Origin: CAVONB01 sp963697205
GTDB lineage: Bacteria; Pseudomonadota; Alphaproteobacteria; Rhizobiales; Hyphomicrobiaceae
Reading direction: 5' to 3'
Length of the DNA: 64,000 nucleotides
NCBI GenBank assembly: GCA_963697205.1
Contig: CAVONB010000008.1
Location: forward strand, 310,001 to 374,000
This document shows, piece by piece, positions 28,191 to 37,094 of this stretch (position 1 is the stretch's first letter; every line of letters starts with the position of its first letter). Made by a program: the position numbers and the translations under genes. The notes below the pieces were generated by a model, which ran no database searches, was not told where the DNA came from, and saw nothing but the letters and a program-made list of their open reading frames with translations.

Positions 28191-29177
28191 CTAATCGACC
28201 TCCAGCACCACACGCCCGCGGACCTTGCCGGCGATGATCTCCGGCGCCAGCGCCTGCACGTCGGCGACCGGCCGCGTCACGGTCAGCGCGTCAAGCGTGC
28301 TGGTCTCCAGATCGCGGGCGAGCCGCGTCCAGGCCTCGATGCGCTTCGTCCGCGATGCCATCACGCTGTCGATCCCCGCCAGGGTCACGCCGCGCAGGAT
28401 GAACGGCGCCACCGAGACCGGCAGGTCCATACCCTGGGCAAGACCGCAGGCCGCCACGCAGCCGCCATAGCGGGTCTGGGCGATGGCATTGGCCAGCGTG
28501 TGGCTGCCGGCCACGTCCACGGCGCCCGCCCACCGCTCCTTGCCCAGCGGCCGGCCAGCTGCCGCCAGCTCCGATCGGTCGATGATCTCGCCCGCGCCAA
28601 GACCTTTCAGAAAGGCGTCTTCCTCCCGCCGGCCCGTCGAGGCGATGACGGTGAAGCCGAGCCGTGCGAACACCGCCACGGCGACGCTGCCCACGCCGCC
28701 GGCCGCACCCGTGACCAGCACCGGACCCTGGTCGGGCGTGACGCCATGCGCCTCCAGCGCGAGGATCGACAGCATGGCGGTGTAGCCAGCGGTTCCGATC
28801 GCCATCGCTTGTGCGGCTGAGAATCTGGCCGGCCGGTGGACGAGCCAGTCGCCCTTGACCCGCGCATATTGCGCATAGCCACCGTGGTGGGTCTCCCCGA
28901 CGCCCCAGCCGTTGAGCACGACGTGGTCACCGACCTTGAAGTCGGCGTGCGTGGACTGGGTGACCGCGCCCGCGAAATCGATGCCCGGCACCAGCGGCCA
29001 GCGCCGGATGATCGGCGCCTTCCCGGTCAGCGCCAGCCCGTCCTTGTAGTTGATGGTGGTGTGGGAAACCCGCACCGTGACGTCGCCGTCCATGAGCTGG
29101 TCCGGGCTCATCTCGGTCCACGCGATGGCAGTCCCGGCGTCCGATTTCGTCGCCAGCAAGGCCTTGAACGGTTGCAT
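28191..29177 (-). CDS. Acrylyl-CoA reductase (AcuI/YhdH family)
   Basis: 328-residue zinc-free medium-chain dehydrogenase/reductase. It has the N-terminal TTINYKDGLALTGK and PGIDFAG motifs of the AcuI/YhdH branch, then a Rossmann motif GAAGGVGSVAVA and the NADP-type follower STGR. AcuI reduces acryloyl-CoA to propionyl-CoA with NADPH, important in 3-hydroxypropionate and DMSP metabolism and for detoxifying acryloyl-CoA. No DMSP genes are nearby, so a protective or general role is more likely. Length and frame are normal. Confidence 0.88.
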   Translation of the reverse strand: MQPFKALLATKSDAGTAIAWTEMSPDQLMDGDVTVRVSHTTINYKDGLALTGKAPIIRRWPLVPGIDFAGAVTQSTHADFKVGDHVVLNGWGVGETHHGGYAQYARVKGDWLVHRPARFSAAQAMAIGTAGYTAMLSILALEAHGVTPDQGPVLVTGAAGGVGSVAVAVFARLGFTVIASTGRREEDAFLKGLGAGEIIDRSELAAAGRPLGKERWAGAVDVAGSHTLANAIAQTRYGGCVAACGLAQGMDLPVSVAPFILRGVTLAGIDSVMASRTKRIEAWTRLARDLETSTLDALTVTRPVADVQALAPEIIAGKVRGRVVLEVD

Positions 29178-29693
29178 CGTCTTACTCCCTGGTCACGGCT
29201 CAGTCGTCGATGCCATAGAGCAGCGCGCCGCGTCCGTCGAGGGCAGGTCCTTCCAGGGAAGGGCCCGCGCGCGGGGGAGGGGGCGGCGGGCAGTGATGCT
29301 TGAAGGTCGCGGTGCCGGAAAATTCCCCACGCAAGCTTGACGAGCGATTAGTTTGGGCATTGATGAAATCTATTTGGGGCTGTTAACCCACATCTTGCAA
29401 TGTAAACATGTTTAATTCCTATCGTCTCGGGATTATTCGATGTCTCCGACAATCAAATACTTGCCTGGTGACTGTGGCATGCTCACCGATCCGACGTGGG
29501 ATTTTTACACCTACCGCGCAGCCACATCGAATTATTGCGCTGCAGCATTCTTTTGCTCTTGGCGATCGCAGCGAATGCAATCTAGCTTTCGCGTTGGTAG
29601 CGGTGCTCCGCTGCCAAACCATGCCGGCAGGCTCGTACCTCGTGCTTCGCTTACCCTGTGAACAGGCCGCGCCGGAAAACGAAGGAGGCACAG
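29178..29693. other. Intergenic region with AT-rich patch
   Basis: No convincing gene is seen. Between about 29335 and 29480 the base composition becomes clearly more AT-rich than the surroundings, and a perfect 12-base palindrome, TAAACATGTTTA, lies at 29403-29414. This would suit a promoter or operator for the small membrane protein at 29694, but the distance (about 280 bases) is long and no clear -35/-10 pair was found. Confidence 0.4.
29403..29414. promoter_or_regulatory. Perfect 12-base palindrome, possible operator
   Basis: TAAACATGTTTA is a perfect dyad inside an AT-rich patch of a gene-free region. A protein-binding site is possible; no matching regulator can be named. Confidence 0.25.
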
Positions 29694-29777
29694 ATGGAAC
29701 TGTCGATGCGAATGACCGTGCTTGCCGCGATCATGACCTTCGGATTCCTCGGTGCGATCGTGTTCGGCATGCTTTGA
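29694..29777 (+). CDS. 27-residue single-helix membrane protein
   Basis: The ATG at 29694 has a strong ribosome-binding site (GAAGGAGG, 5 bases upstream). The frame encodes 27 residues: a short polar start (MELSMRM) and then about 20 hydrophobic residues with Gly spaced through the helix, ending in a TGA. A near-ideal ribosome-binding site before a frame that encodes one clean membrane helix argues against chance. Function is unknown; single-helix peptides of this size often modulate membrane enzymes. It stands alone, with no gene within 350 bases on either side. Confidence 0.6.
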   Translation: MELSMRMTVLAAIMTFGFLGAIVFGML

Positions 29778-30135
29778 GCGGCCGGAGAGTGGAGGGGATC
29801 AGCATCGCGGGGACGTGGACAGGCAAATGACCGCGGCAACCGACGCACTTCGATCCGGCGTCGGCAGGAAGCGTCGAGATTGAACGAGACGCCGCGGGCG
29901 GGCCGAGCCCACGAAACCGAGATCACCAGAAGATGGGACGAGGCGCGATCCTGCCGGATCTGCGCCTCGCAGCGTTTCGGGCCCGAGCGTCTCCGCCGAA
30001 AAGGTCGCGTGCTCCGCCATGCGCCGGTCTGCTCTGCGCAAAGCCACAATCGACGGGGGCGACATGCGCCCAGCCCACCACCATCAGCGCATCATCACGC
30101 AGGTTTCGAAGCAGCTGCAGCCGCTCGCTGCCCCC
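29778..30135. other. Intergenic region, nothing recognised
   Basis: No gene, repeat or clear terminator was seen in these 358 bases. Open frames here lack ribosome-binding sites and have Arg/Pro-rich translations typical of non-coding high-GC DNA. Confidence 0.4.
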
Positions 30136-30471
30136 TCAGCGGGCCAGATGATAGGCCAGGATGGCCGGCAGCAGGATGACGGCCAACGGCGGCAAGGCGA
30201 GCCCGCTCCCCTGCAGCAGGCGAAACGCCACCACCGCGCCGCCGATGAGGCCGCCGGCCAGCGCCCAGACGAGCCGCGTTGGCGTCGGCGCTGAGACATC
30301 CTTCAGGAACTGGGCGCCCACCAATCCCGTTATCCATACGATCGCAGCTGCCGCCACGCCGTTGACGAAAGGCTGCGCCTGACCGCCCACAAGCACAACT
30401 TTCTGGGCGGCAGGCGTCCCGATCCATCCGGCCACGAATTGCAGCGCGAAGAGCACGATCCGACCAACCAT
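30136..30471 (-). CDS. Small integral membrane protein, unknown function
   Basis: 111 residues with about four hydrophobic segments (roughly residues 3-18, 35-52, 66-83 and 90-108) and short loops. The ATG at 30471 follows GAGGGGGA. There are no recognisable motifs and few charged residues, and it stands alone. The predicted location is the inner membrane; I do not recognise a family. Confidence 0.65.
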   Translation of the reverse strand: MVGRIVLFALQFVAGWIGTPAAQKVVLVGGQAQPFVNGVAAAAIVWITGLVGAQFLKDVSAPTPTRLVWALAGGLIGGAVVAFRLLQGSGLALPPLAVILLPAILAYHLAR

Positions 30472-30894
30472 GACATCCCCCTCATTGTGCAGGCTTCGAA
30501 CTCCGTGAGCACACAACGCACGAGCCGGCAACCCGCACCCGCCTTCGCGCGCGACGCTCTGGCCTCCCAGTCACGCCCTCTTTTGTTGTCCTCCTATCAC
30601 GTGTGCCCGCCACGGTCATGTGATGGCCGTCCGATCACGTCGCGTCGGCGCCAACGACCCGCGCGCGCCTCCGGCGCAGGAGCCTGGCCGCCGGACCGCG
30701 GCTTGGCAGGCAATGCAGAGGTGCGTCGAAGGCTATTGACGCAAAGGATCGGCATTGCAAAGTGTGAAGTTTGAATGGCAAGCCGTTGCCGCAGGGCGGC
30801 TCGGCGCGCTATGGCATGCCCACGACCGCCCGGAACGCAGCAGGCCAGCAGTCGGTCGGGCGTTCGGCCCGGCCACGAGTATGAGGAGGCGCCA
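30472..30894. other. Divergent intergenic region upstream of cysE
   Basis: No gene was seen in these 423 bases between the small membrane protein (leftward) and cysE (rightward). It should hold promoters for both. The cysE side has GAGGAGG just before its start. No sulfur-responsive riboswitch pattern was recognised. Confidence 0.4.
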
Positions 30895-31725
30895 ATGGCA
30901 GTGCAACGCGCGACGGCCAGGATCAGAGCCTACGATCCGATCTGGACATCCCTGCGCGACGAGGCCGAGGCGGCCGTGTCGGCCGAGCCGGCGCTGGGCG
31001 GATTCATCTTCGCAACCATTCTGGGCCACGACCGGCTCGAGGACGCGGTCTGCCATCGCCTGGCGCAGCGCCTCAATCACGCCGACGTCGACGCCGGCCT
31101 GATCGGCCAGACCTTCCAGTCCGTGCTCGACGAGCAGCCCGGCATCGCGCGAGCCTTCCGCGCCGATCTCGCCGCCGTCTACGACCGCGATCCCGCGTGC
31201 ACGCGCTACATCGAGCCGCTGCTCTATTTCAAGGGCTTCCATGCGCTCGTCACGCACCGCTTCGCCCACGCGTTGTGGATGGCAGGGCGTCGGGACTTCG
31301 CGCTCTATCTGCAGAGCCAGTCCTCGCGCATCTTCGCCGTCGATATCCACCCGGCGGCACACATCGGCATCGGCATCATGCTCGATCACGCCACCGGTAT
31401 CGTCGTTGGCGAGACCGCGACCATCGGCGACAACTGCTCGATCCTGCACAGCGTGACATTGGGCGGCAGTGGCAAGGAGACAGGTGATCGCCATCCCAAG
31501 ATCGGCGACAACGTCATGATCGGCGCCGGCGCCAAGGTGCTCGGCAACATCAGCGTCGGCAACTGCTCGCGCATCGCCGCCGGTTCCGTCGTGCTGAAGG
31601 ACGTGCCACCGCAAACGACCGTGGCCGGCGTGCCTGCCCGTGAGGTCGGCCCGGCCGGCTGTCCCGAGCCGTCTCTGGCGATGGATCAGCGCGTCGATCC
31701 CGACGATTGCGGTTGCCTGGGCTGA
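30895..31725 (+). CDS. cysE: Serine O-acetyltransferase
   Basis: 276 residues. CysE transfers acetyl from acetyl-CoA to serine, the first step of cysteine synthesis. The N-terminal helical domain (DPIWTSLRDEAEAA onward) is followed by the left-handed beta-helix of hexapeptide repeats with the catalytic region HPAAHIGIGIMLDHATGIVVGE and the GGSGKETGDRHPKIGDNVMIGAG stretch. The C-terminal tail ends in a Cys/Gly pattern rather than the usual Ile, so binding to cysteine synthase by the classic tail is uncertain. The ATG at 30895 has GAGGAGG upstream. DUF3126 follows, as in many alphaproteobacteria. Confidence 0.93.
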   Translation: MAVQRATARIRAYDPIWTSLRDEAEAAVSAEPALGGFIFATILGHDRLEDAVCHRLAQRLNHADVDAGLIGQTFQSVLDEQPGIARAFRADLAAVYDRDPACTRYIEPLLYFKGFHALVTHRFAHALWMAGRRDFALYLQSQSSRIFAVDIHPAAHIGIGIMLDHATGIVVGETATIGDNCSILHSVTLGGSGKETGDRHPKIGDNVMIGAGAKVLGNISVGNCSRIAAGSVVLKDVPPQTTVAGVPAREVGPAGCPEPSLAMDQRVDPDDCGCLG

Positions 31726-31835
31726 CGATTTCAAGACAGGCGGCATGGTTTCCGGGGAAGTCGGGCGTTGCGCGCCGCCCGGCATTGAAAAGGTCCCGGG
31801 TCCAGCTGGCTCGGCCGCAAGAGGAAGGAAGACAT

Positions 31836-32243
31836 ATGAAGAGCGACATTCCCCGGCTGCAGGGCTATCTGCGCCGCGCCCTGGGGTCGCCCGCATTGAC
31901 GGTGAAGGCCGATCCCAAGGACGAGGGATGCGCCGACGTGCTCTGCGGCACACGCCGCGTCGGCCGTCTCGTCGTTGATGACGAGGACGAGGACCGGACC
32001 TATCACTTCGAGGTCGCCATCAACGAAAAGCCGCAGCCCCTGAGCGTACAGGAACTCGTGCGCATTCAGACGGTGTTGCGCGAGATGCTGGGCGCCAAGA
32101 CCCTCGCCGTGCGTGCGCGCGGCCGCCTGAAGGACAGCGCGGAGGTTTTCGTGGGCGACGAATCGTTGGCGATCGTGTCGGCCGATACCGCCTCCTACCA
32201 GTTCCAGATGGCCATCCTCGACATCGATCTCGAGGACGTCTGA
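31836..32243 (+). CDS. DUF3126 protein with two tandem DUF3126-like repeats
   Basis: 135 residues, about twice the usual DUF3126 length (near 70). The first half (about 7-62) and the second half (about 75-135) both read as a DUF3126-like unit: a YLRR/VLRE-x-LG helix, a basic strand (TVKADPK, AVRARGR), an acidic-hydrophobic strand (ADVLCGT, AEVFVGD) and a closing FEVAI or FQMAIL. The second copy ends with the family's typical QMAILDIDLE. This points to an internal duplication, with the N-terminal copy more diverged. The ribosome-binding site is GAAGGAAG. It sits directly after cysE, the conserved neighbour, but the function is unknown. Confidence 0.8.
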   Translation: MKSDIPRLQGYLRRALGSPALTVKADPKDEGCADVLCGTRRVGRLVVDDEDEDRTYHFEVAINEKPQPLSVQELVRIQTVLREMLGAKTLAVRARGRLKDSAEVFVGDESLAIVSADTASYQFQMAILDIDLEDV

Positions 32244-32348
32244 CCACAGCGCCGGCCGGCCGGCGCAAGACCGCTCCAGACGTCATACGATGTCCAGCGA
32301 CTGCCAGGTCGCCGTGAGGCGACACGATTGAAAAAGGACCCACACACG

Positions 32349-32879
32349 ATGCCGCTCTACGAACTCGACGGTATGAAGGTCAAGACACCGGCCAGTGGCC
32401 GCTTCTGGGTCGCACCCACGGCTACGGTGATCGGACAGATCGAGATCGGCGAGGACGCCAGCATCTGGTACAACTGCATCCTGCGCGGCGACAACGAGCC
32501 GATCGTGATCGGCGCCCGCACCAACGTGCAGGAAGGCACGGTGATGCACACCGATCCCGGCTTCCCCATGCACATCGGCAACGACGTCACGATCGGCCAC
32601 ATGGCCATGGTGCACGGCGCCTCGATCGGGGCCGGCTCACTGATCGGCATCGGCGCGATCCTGCTCAACGGCGCCAAGATCGGCGAGGACTGCCTGATCG
32701 GCGCTCACGCGCTGATCCCGGAAGGCAAGGTCATCCCCCCCCGCTCCGTAGTGCTGGGTTCGCCCGGCAAGATCGTCCGCGAGGTGACCAATGCCGACAT
32801 TGCCCGCATACGCCGTGGCGTCGACTTCTACGTCGGCAATTGGCAACGTTTCTCGAAGGGCGTGAAGCCGCAAGCCTGA
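32349..32879 (+). CDS. Gamma-carbonic anhydrase family protein
   Basis: 176 residues forming a left-handed beta-helix of hexapeptide repeats, probably a trimer with metal sites between subunits. The metal-binding His residues are visible in MHTD and GHMAMVHG. Family members reversibly hydrate CO2 or act as acyltransferases (CaiE/PaaY/YrdA branch); without the acidic proton-shuttle loop of archaeal Cam, activity is uncertain. The ATG at 32349 has AAAAAGGA upstream. A terminator hairpin follows. Confidence 0.88.
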   Translation: MPLYELDGMKVKTPASGRFWVAPTATVIGQIEIGEDASIWYNCILRGDNEPIVIGARTNVQEGTVMHTDPGFPMHIGNDVTIGHMAMVHGASIGAGSLIGIGAILLNGAKIGEDCLIGAHALIPEGKVIPPRSVVLGSPGKIVREVTNADIARIRRGVDFYVGNWQRFSKGVKPQA

Positions 32880-32936
32880 GCGCGGGCCAGCGCATCCTTA
32901 TGCACTGCTGAGCATTCCCTGACAGACATGCGACAA

Positions 32937-32975
32937 GGGCGCGGGCCTTGAAAGCCCCGCGCCCATGATGTTTTT
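32937..32975 (+). terminator. Rho-independent terminator
   Basis: A 9-bp perfect GC stem (32937-32945 with 32956-32964), possibly extended into the loop, is followed within 7 bases by five T residues (32971-32975). It lies 58 bases after the carbonic-anhydrase stop and before the convergent BTLCP gene. Confidence 0.75.
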
Positions 32976-33001
32976 CCCAACCGTGTGATGAGACAGCCGC
33001 C

Positions 33002-33655
33002 TCAGTCGGCGAGGCTACGCGTCCAGCCGCGTGCAAGACCTGCGATTGCGTCGGGCGAGGCCCCGTGACGCGGATCGAGCGACAGCCAGACGCGATTGTT
33101 GACGTAGGACTGGCGCATCACGAACTCGTACGGCGTCTTGTGCCAGATACGGATCTCGTCGACCTTGTTGTCCAGGATGAAGTCGCCCTGCTGCGTGCGC
33201 ACCGTCAGCACGGCGTGGCCTTCACCCTTCTCGTCGCGTACGACCGTCATCAGCAGCGCGCCCGACGGCCAGCCGCGAGCGATCAGCATCTTGCGCTTGA
33301 GCAGCGCATAGTCCTCGCAGTCCCCGCGCGTGACAGGCAGTGTCCAGTATTCCGATACGCCCCAGATTTCCATATCCGTCGCCGGCTGAATCGCGGCGTT
33401 GATCGCGCGATTCACGTCGTCGAGATCAGCCAGCCGGTCGGGGCTCGCCGAAATGCGTTGCGGCTCGCGCGCACTATCGCGGCATTCCGCCGGGAAGCTC
33501 TCACAGAATTGGATGAAACCGTACGGCGGCTGCACCGGTCCGTAAACCCGCATGAACGCCGATTCCGAAGCGGCCTCGGCCGCGGAAGCAGAGACGACCG
33601 CGGCCAGACCCGCTGCCACGGCGGCCAGTCGCCGCCAACCCCCGATAATCCACAT
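33002..33655 (-). CDS. Bacterial transglutaminase-like cysteine peptidase (BTLCP)
   Basis: 217 residues with a signal peptide (cleavage near AEA-A, about residue 28). The papain-like core has the catalytic Cys in VTRGDCEDYALLKRKML, the His in GHAVLTVRT and the Asp in DFILDN, the triad of the BTLCP family (PF06035) that is common in alphaproteobacteria. In some bacteria relatives (LapG) cleave surface adhesins under cyclic-di-GMP control; there is no LapD here, so that role is only a possibility. ATG at 33655. Confidence 0.88.
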   Translation of the reverse strand: MWIIGGWRRLAAVAAGLAAVVSASAAEAASESAFMRVYGPVQPPYGFIQFCESFPAECRDSAREPQRISASPDRLADLDDVNRAINAAIQPATDMEIWGVSEYWTLPVTRGDCEDYALLKRKMLIARGWPSGALLMTVVRDEKGEGHAVLTVRTQQGDFILDNKVDEIRIWHKTPYEFVMRQSYVNNRVWLSLDPRHGASPDAIAGLARGWTRSLAD

Positions 33656-33831
33656 ACTCGACCCCACTACACAACGGCCCTCTGACCGTTCAGCATGACA
33701 CGCACCGATGGAGATCCCACCAAGACCCCCCTCGGCATTTGAATCGACTTCACACCGCATTTGTTTCGAATGCGATGTAATCCGCCCTGGCCACGACGGC
33801 ACCGGATGTGCGACGTCGCCATGGCCAATCC

Positions 33832-34464
33832 TCATCCGAAATAGCGGCGCAGCGCTTCGGGATCCTGGATGTCCAGGAACTCCACGCCCACGCCCTGGTC
33901 GTGCCGGCGCACGACACGCGCACGCAGCTTGCCCAGCAGCACGTCGGTGCCGACTTCCGGACGCGCCATGGTCCCGATCGAGGCCCCCGACAGCGACACG
34001 TCCAGTATCCGGCACGGCACCGTCACGCCGTCCGTGAGTGTCAGCGTGGACGCCGCCTCGCGCAGAGAGATGCGCTCGTGGCGCCTGTCTTCGGGCCCGC
34101 CCAGTTCCTGTCGGTTGATCAGCCACGTGAGCTGGGCGGCGAGCTTCTCGCGCTTGTGCTGGGTCGCGGTGAAGGACACGGCAAAGCCGCCCTCAAACAC
34201 GCGCACGACCTTGCCCTCGAGACCGCCCAACTGGTCGAAGTAGGCGATGATGCGCTCGCCCATGTGCGTCACCACCGGCGACATCAAGGAGGCCCCGCCG
34301 ACGGAGATGTCGGTGAGTTTGCAGGCGTATTCACGCTTGTCCTGGCGCATGAAGCGACCGAGCAGGACCAGCTGGAAGCGCTTGTGCTTGCGCCGGTCGG
34401 GAACGATCTTGGCGTTCGCGAGGAGCTGTGGCCGGCGAGCGAAAGTAGGTGCTTGGATAGGCAT
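33832..34464 (-). CDS. Protein with two PilZ domains
   Basis: 210 residues. Two PilZ-like halves are visible, each with both parts of the cyclic-di-GMP motif: RKHKR with DISVGG (about residues 25-60) and RRHER with DVSLSG (about 130-165). PilZ proteins bind cyclic-di-GMP and change motility, polysaccharide output or cell cycle. The tandem arrangement suggests two ligand sites. No membrane helix is present, so it is cytoplasmic. A longer form starting at 34527 is possible; the ATG at 34464 was preferred because the upstream part has no recognisable fold. Confidence 0.82.
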   Translation of the reverse strand: MPIQAPTFARRPQLLANAKIVPDRRKHKRFQLVLLGRFMRQDKREYACKLTDISVGGASLMSPVVTHMGERIIAYFDQLGGLEGKVVRVFEGGFAVSFTATQHKREKLAAQLTWLINRQELGGPEDRRHERISLREAASTLTLTDGVTVPCRILDVSLSGASIGTMARPEVGTDVLLGKLRARVVRRHDQGVGVEFLDIQDPEALRRYFG

Positions 34465-34733
34465 CGGACCCTGACTGCGGCGGCTGGCGTCGAAATTGGC
34501 GTCATTCGCCGCGCACGGCAGGTCCATGAGACATGCACGGCCCGGCTCCCTGACTATGGGCCGCCGGGACTTAATGAACGGCTAATCGCCGTCGTATTTT
34601 TGGATCGATCAGGGACGTTCTGTGGCCCGGGTGGCGGGCGTGGGGCCGATCGCGCGATGTCAGGCCCGGGTTGCGCCGCGGACGCAGGTGGCCAAAGCCG
34701 GGAGCCTCATCAGGACCCGGCCGTCAACGCCCC

Positions 34734-35381
34734 TCAGCCGCGCTCGCGGTCGGGATCGGCCTTCGACAGGCCCCCGTCGTAGACGCGAAACTGGCGGCGG
34801 TCGGACCGGACCAGGCGCCCATAGCGGATGTGGGGCAGGAACGGGGACTGGTTGTCGAAGCGTTCGACAACGGCATGGGGACGCCCGTCGGGCCAGATCA
34901 GTTCCATACGGTGGAGGAGGCGCCGGTCGAGCTTTTCCATGCTGAGCCAACTCGGCGGGGAAAGCGCGCACCAGCAGCCGAGAAACCGGTCGGGAATGGC
35001 GCCCTTGTGAATCAGCGGCAGGATCAGGATCTCGAAGTCGGCGCTGCGCCCCGGCGCCTCCGCCACGGCACTCATCTCGATCCACAGCACGCCGCCCTGC
35101 TCGGCAGCCGAAGCCAGCCCCCGCGACAGTGTCGCCCGGTCGTCCTCCCGCCAGCCGTCCAGGAAATCGGTGCCCCGAAGCTCGCTGCCCAGATGCTCGC
35201 AGATCCGCGTGCCCGCCAGCCGGAAGCCATAGCCGCCCTCATCCGTCCGCTCCAGGATGAAGGTTTCCGGCAGCGCCGAGGCGATCCGGCCCGGCTCGAT
35301 GTCGAAGCGCCGCGGTGCCAGGTGTGGTCCGCGCACCTCGTTCCAGTACTCGTACAGATGCTCGCTTGTGCGATGCTTCAT
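34734..35381 (-). CDS. PAS domain protein (PAS_5 family)
   Basis: About 215 residues with one PAS fold over most of its length, starting HLYEYWNEVRGPHLAPRR, with the strand-turn GYGFRLAGTRICEHLGSELRG as in the PAS_5 (PF07310) family. There is no kinase, cyclase or DNA-binding domain, so it may be a sensor adaptor. The ATG at 35381 follows AGGGGA. Orphan PAS_5 proteins are frequent in Hyphomicrobiales and their roles are unknown. Confidence 0.8.
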   Translation of the reverse strand: MKHRTSEHLYEYWNEVRGPHLAPRRFDIEPGRIASALPETFILERTDEGGYGFRLAGTRICEHLGSELRGTDFLDGWREDDRATLSRGLASAAEQGGVLWIEMSAVAEAPGRSADFEILILPLIHKGAIPDRFLGCWCALSPPSWLSMEKLDRRLLHRMELIWPDGRPHAVVERFDNQSPFLPHIRYGRLVRSDRRQFRVYDGGLSKADPDRERG

Positions 35382-35646
35382 CTTTGGTCCCCTGCGGTCC
35401 GGCGGCACGGCCGGACCTGCATCTCCCCGAGGTGGCGTGTCGGAATGGCACGGCGCCGTCGGTTGGTGGCATGGCTCGAATGGTGTTCAGCAGCTTCCGT
35501 GCCAGCCAGTCGCGGCGCAGGGGGAGGGGCGCCGGCCCTTGAGGCGGTTGCGGCCGGCGTTGCAAGCCGATATGCCGTGGCTCGAAGGGTCGTTCTGGCG
35601 ACCGTTCCCGCGGGAGGCCGCGGACCGCGGCTCCGCGCAGGGTCCC

Positions 35647-36384
35647 ATGGACGAGCAGAATCACCGTGAGCCGATCTTCAACGTGCCCGGGTCGGTCGTG
35701 GCCGTGCTGGCCGTGCTGATCGGTCTGCACGTCGTCCGGCAATTCCTATCGCCCGCAGACGATCTGCAACTCGTGCTCTCACTCGCCTTCATCCCCGCGC
35801 GCCTGGCGGGTTATGCGGGCCAGATCCCCGGCGGCGAGCTTGCCACGGCCACCGGCTTCGTCACGCACATGCTCGTGCACGCCGACGTGATGCACCTGCT
35901 CTTCAATGCGGTCTGGTTGCTGGCGTTCGGCACGGCCATCGCCAGGCGCAACGGCGGACTGCGCTTCCTGGCCTTTGCCATGGTCTGCGGCATCGCGGGC
36001 GCGGCCCTGTTCTGGCTCGTCAATCCCGGTGCCGCCGTGCCCGTGGTCGGTGCCTCGGGAGCGATCTCCGGCCTTATGGCGGCCGCGTTTCGCCTGATCT
36101 TCAGCGCCAACGACACGGGCGGGATGTGGCGCTTACGCGAAGCGCCCGAGACCATCCCGCTGATGCCGTTGACCGTGGCCCTGACCGATCGGCGCATGAT
36201 CGCGGCGACCCTGGTTTGGATCGCGATCAACGCCCTGGCCATCTACGGCGTTGGCGGCCCGGGCGCGGGCAGCCATATCGCCTGGGAGGCCCATATCGGC
36301 GGCTTCGTGGCGGGCCTCCTGACCATGGGGCTGTTCGAGCGTCCCGGCGCGCACATCCGGCCGCCGCCCGGTGCCTTCGGCTGA
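35647..36384 (+). CDS. Rhomboid family intramembrane serine protease
   Basis: 245 residues with six to seven membrane helices. The catalytic dyad is visible: Ser137 in GASGAISG and His216 in EAHIGGF. The earlier motif HMLVHADVMHLLFNAVWL includes the conserved His and Asn residues of the oxyanion region. Rhomboids cut membrane proteins within or near their membrane segment; the substrate is unknown. The start at 35647 removes a long Arg-rich upstream extension that has no support. Confidence 0.87.
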   Translation: MDEQNHREPIFNVPGSVVAVLAVLIGLHVVRQFLSPADDLQLVLSLAFIPARLAGYAGQIPGGELATATGFVTHMLVHADVMHLLFNAVWLLAFGTAIARRNGGLRFLAFAMVCGIAGAALFWLVNPGAAVPVVGASGAISGLMAAAFRLIFSANDTGGMWRLREAPETIPLMPLTVALTDRRMIAATLVWIAINALAIYGVGGPGAGSHIAWEAHIGGFVAGLLTMGLFERPGAHIRPPPGAFG

Positions 36385-36662
36385 TGCTCACCAGCCCCTT
36401 GCCAGCCGTCTTTCCAGCCGGCCCGCCAGCACCTGCCGGAAGCCGCCTCGGTTGCCGCGCGGTTGGCCTTGCCGGCACGCCATGACTGCGTCAAACTGTC
36501 ATGATGAGCGTCGCGACGTGCGACGCGGAGCCACGAGGGTCTGGTGAACGGTCGCCTCCTCTGCGGGACTGCCTCTTGGGTCCCAGTCGCGGGACCGCCG
36601 AGGCCGGCCGGGAACGGCGCAAGCCTGCTCTCCGCCCTCGCAAAAAAGGGAGGCACGAGGCC

Positions 36663-37094
36663 ATGAACGTTGCCGCAATCCTGGCTGTGAAGGGACGGGC
36701 CGTCGCCACGGCCACGCCGGAGACCCCTTTGATCGACATTGCCCGCAAGTTGGGCGCCAAGAAAATTGGTGCCATTGTCGTGGCGGATGCAAAGGGCGGC
36801 GTCGCCGGCATCATTTCCGAGCGCGATATCATCCGCGTGGTCGCGGAGCGCGGCGCTGACGGGCTCGGCGTCGAAGTCGCCGACGTCATGACCCGTCAGG
36901 TCGTCACCTGCCGAGAGGCCGACACGCTGGACGCCCTGATGAGCACCATGACGGCCGGCCGCTTCCGCCACCTGCCGGTGATCGAGGACGACCGCCTTGT
37001 CGGCATCGTCTCGATCGGCGACGTGGTCAAGCATCACATTGCGGAGGTGGAGATGGAGGTCAGCGCCATGAAGGGCTACTTGGCCGCGGGCTGA
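36663..37094 (+). CDS. CBS-pair domain protein
   Basis: 143 residues consisting of two CBS motifs: the first around residues 8-65 (GAIVVADAKGGVAGIISERDI) and the second around 75-130 (RFRHLPVIEDDRLVGIVSIGD). CBS pairs bind adenine nucleotides or related ligands. There is no attached enzyme domain, as in many stand-alone CBS proteins of alphaproteobacteria that respond to energy or stress. It is convergent with the patatin gene. Confidence 0.88.
   Translation: MNVAAILAVKGRAVATATPETPLIDIARKLGAKKIGAIVVADAKGGVAGIISERDIIRVVAERGADGLGVEVADVMTRQVVTCREADTLDALMSTMTAGRFRHLPVIEDDRLVGIVSIGDVVKHHIAEVEMEVSAMKGYLAAG

Noticed and set aside
29440..29661. 73-codon plus-strand frame in the AT-rich region
   Set aside because: It has no ribosome-binding site and its translation shows no signal, helix or motif.
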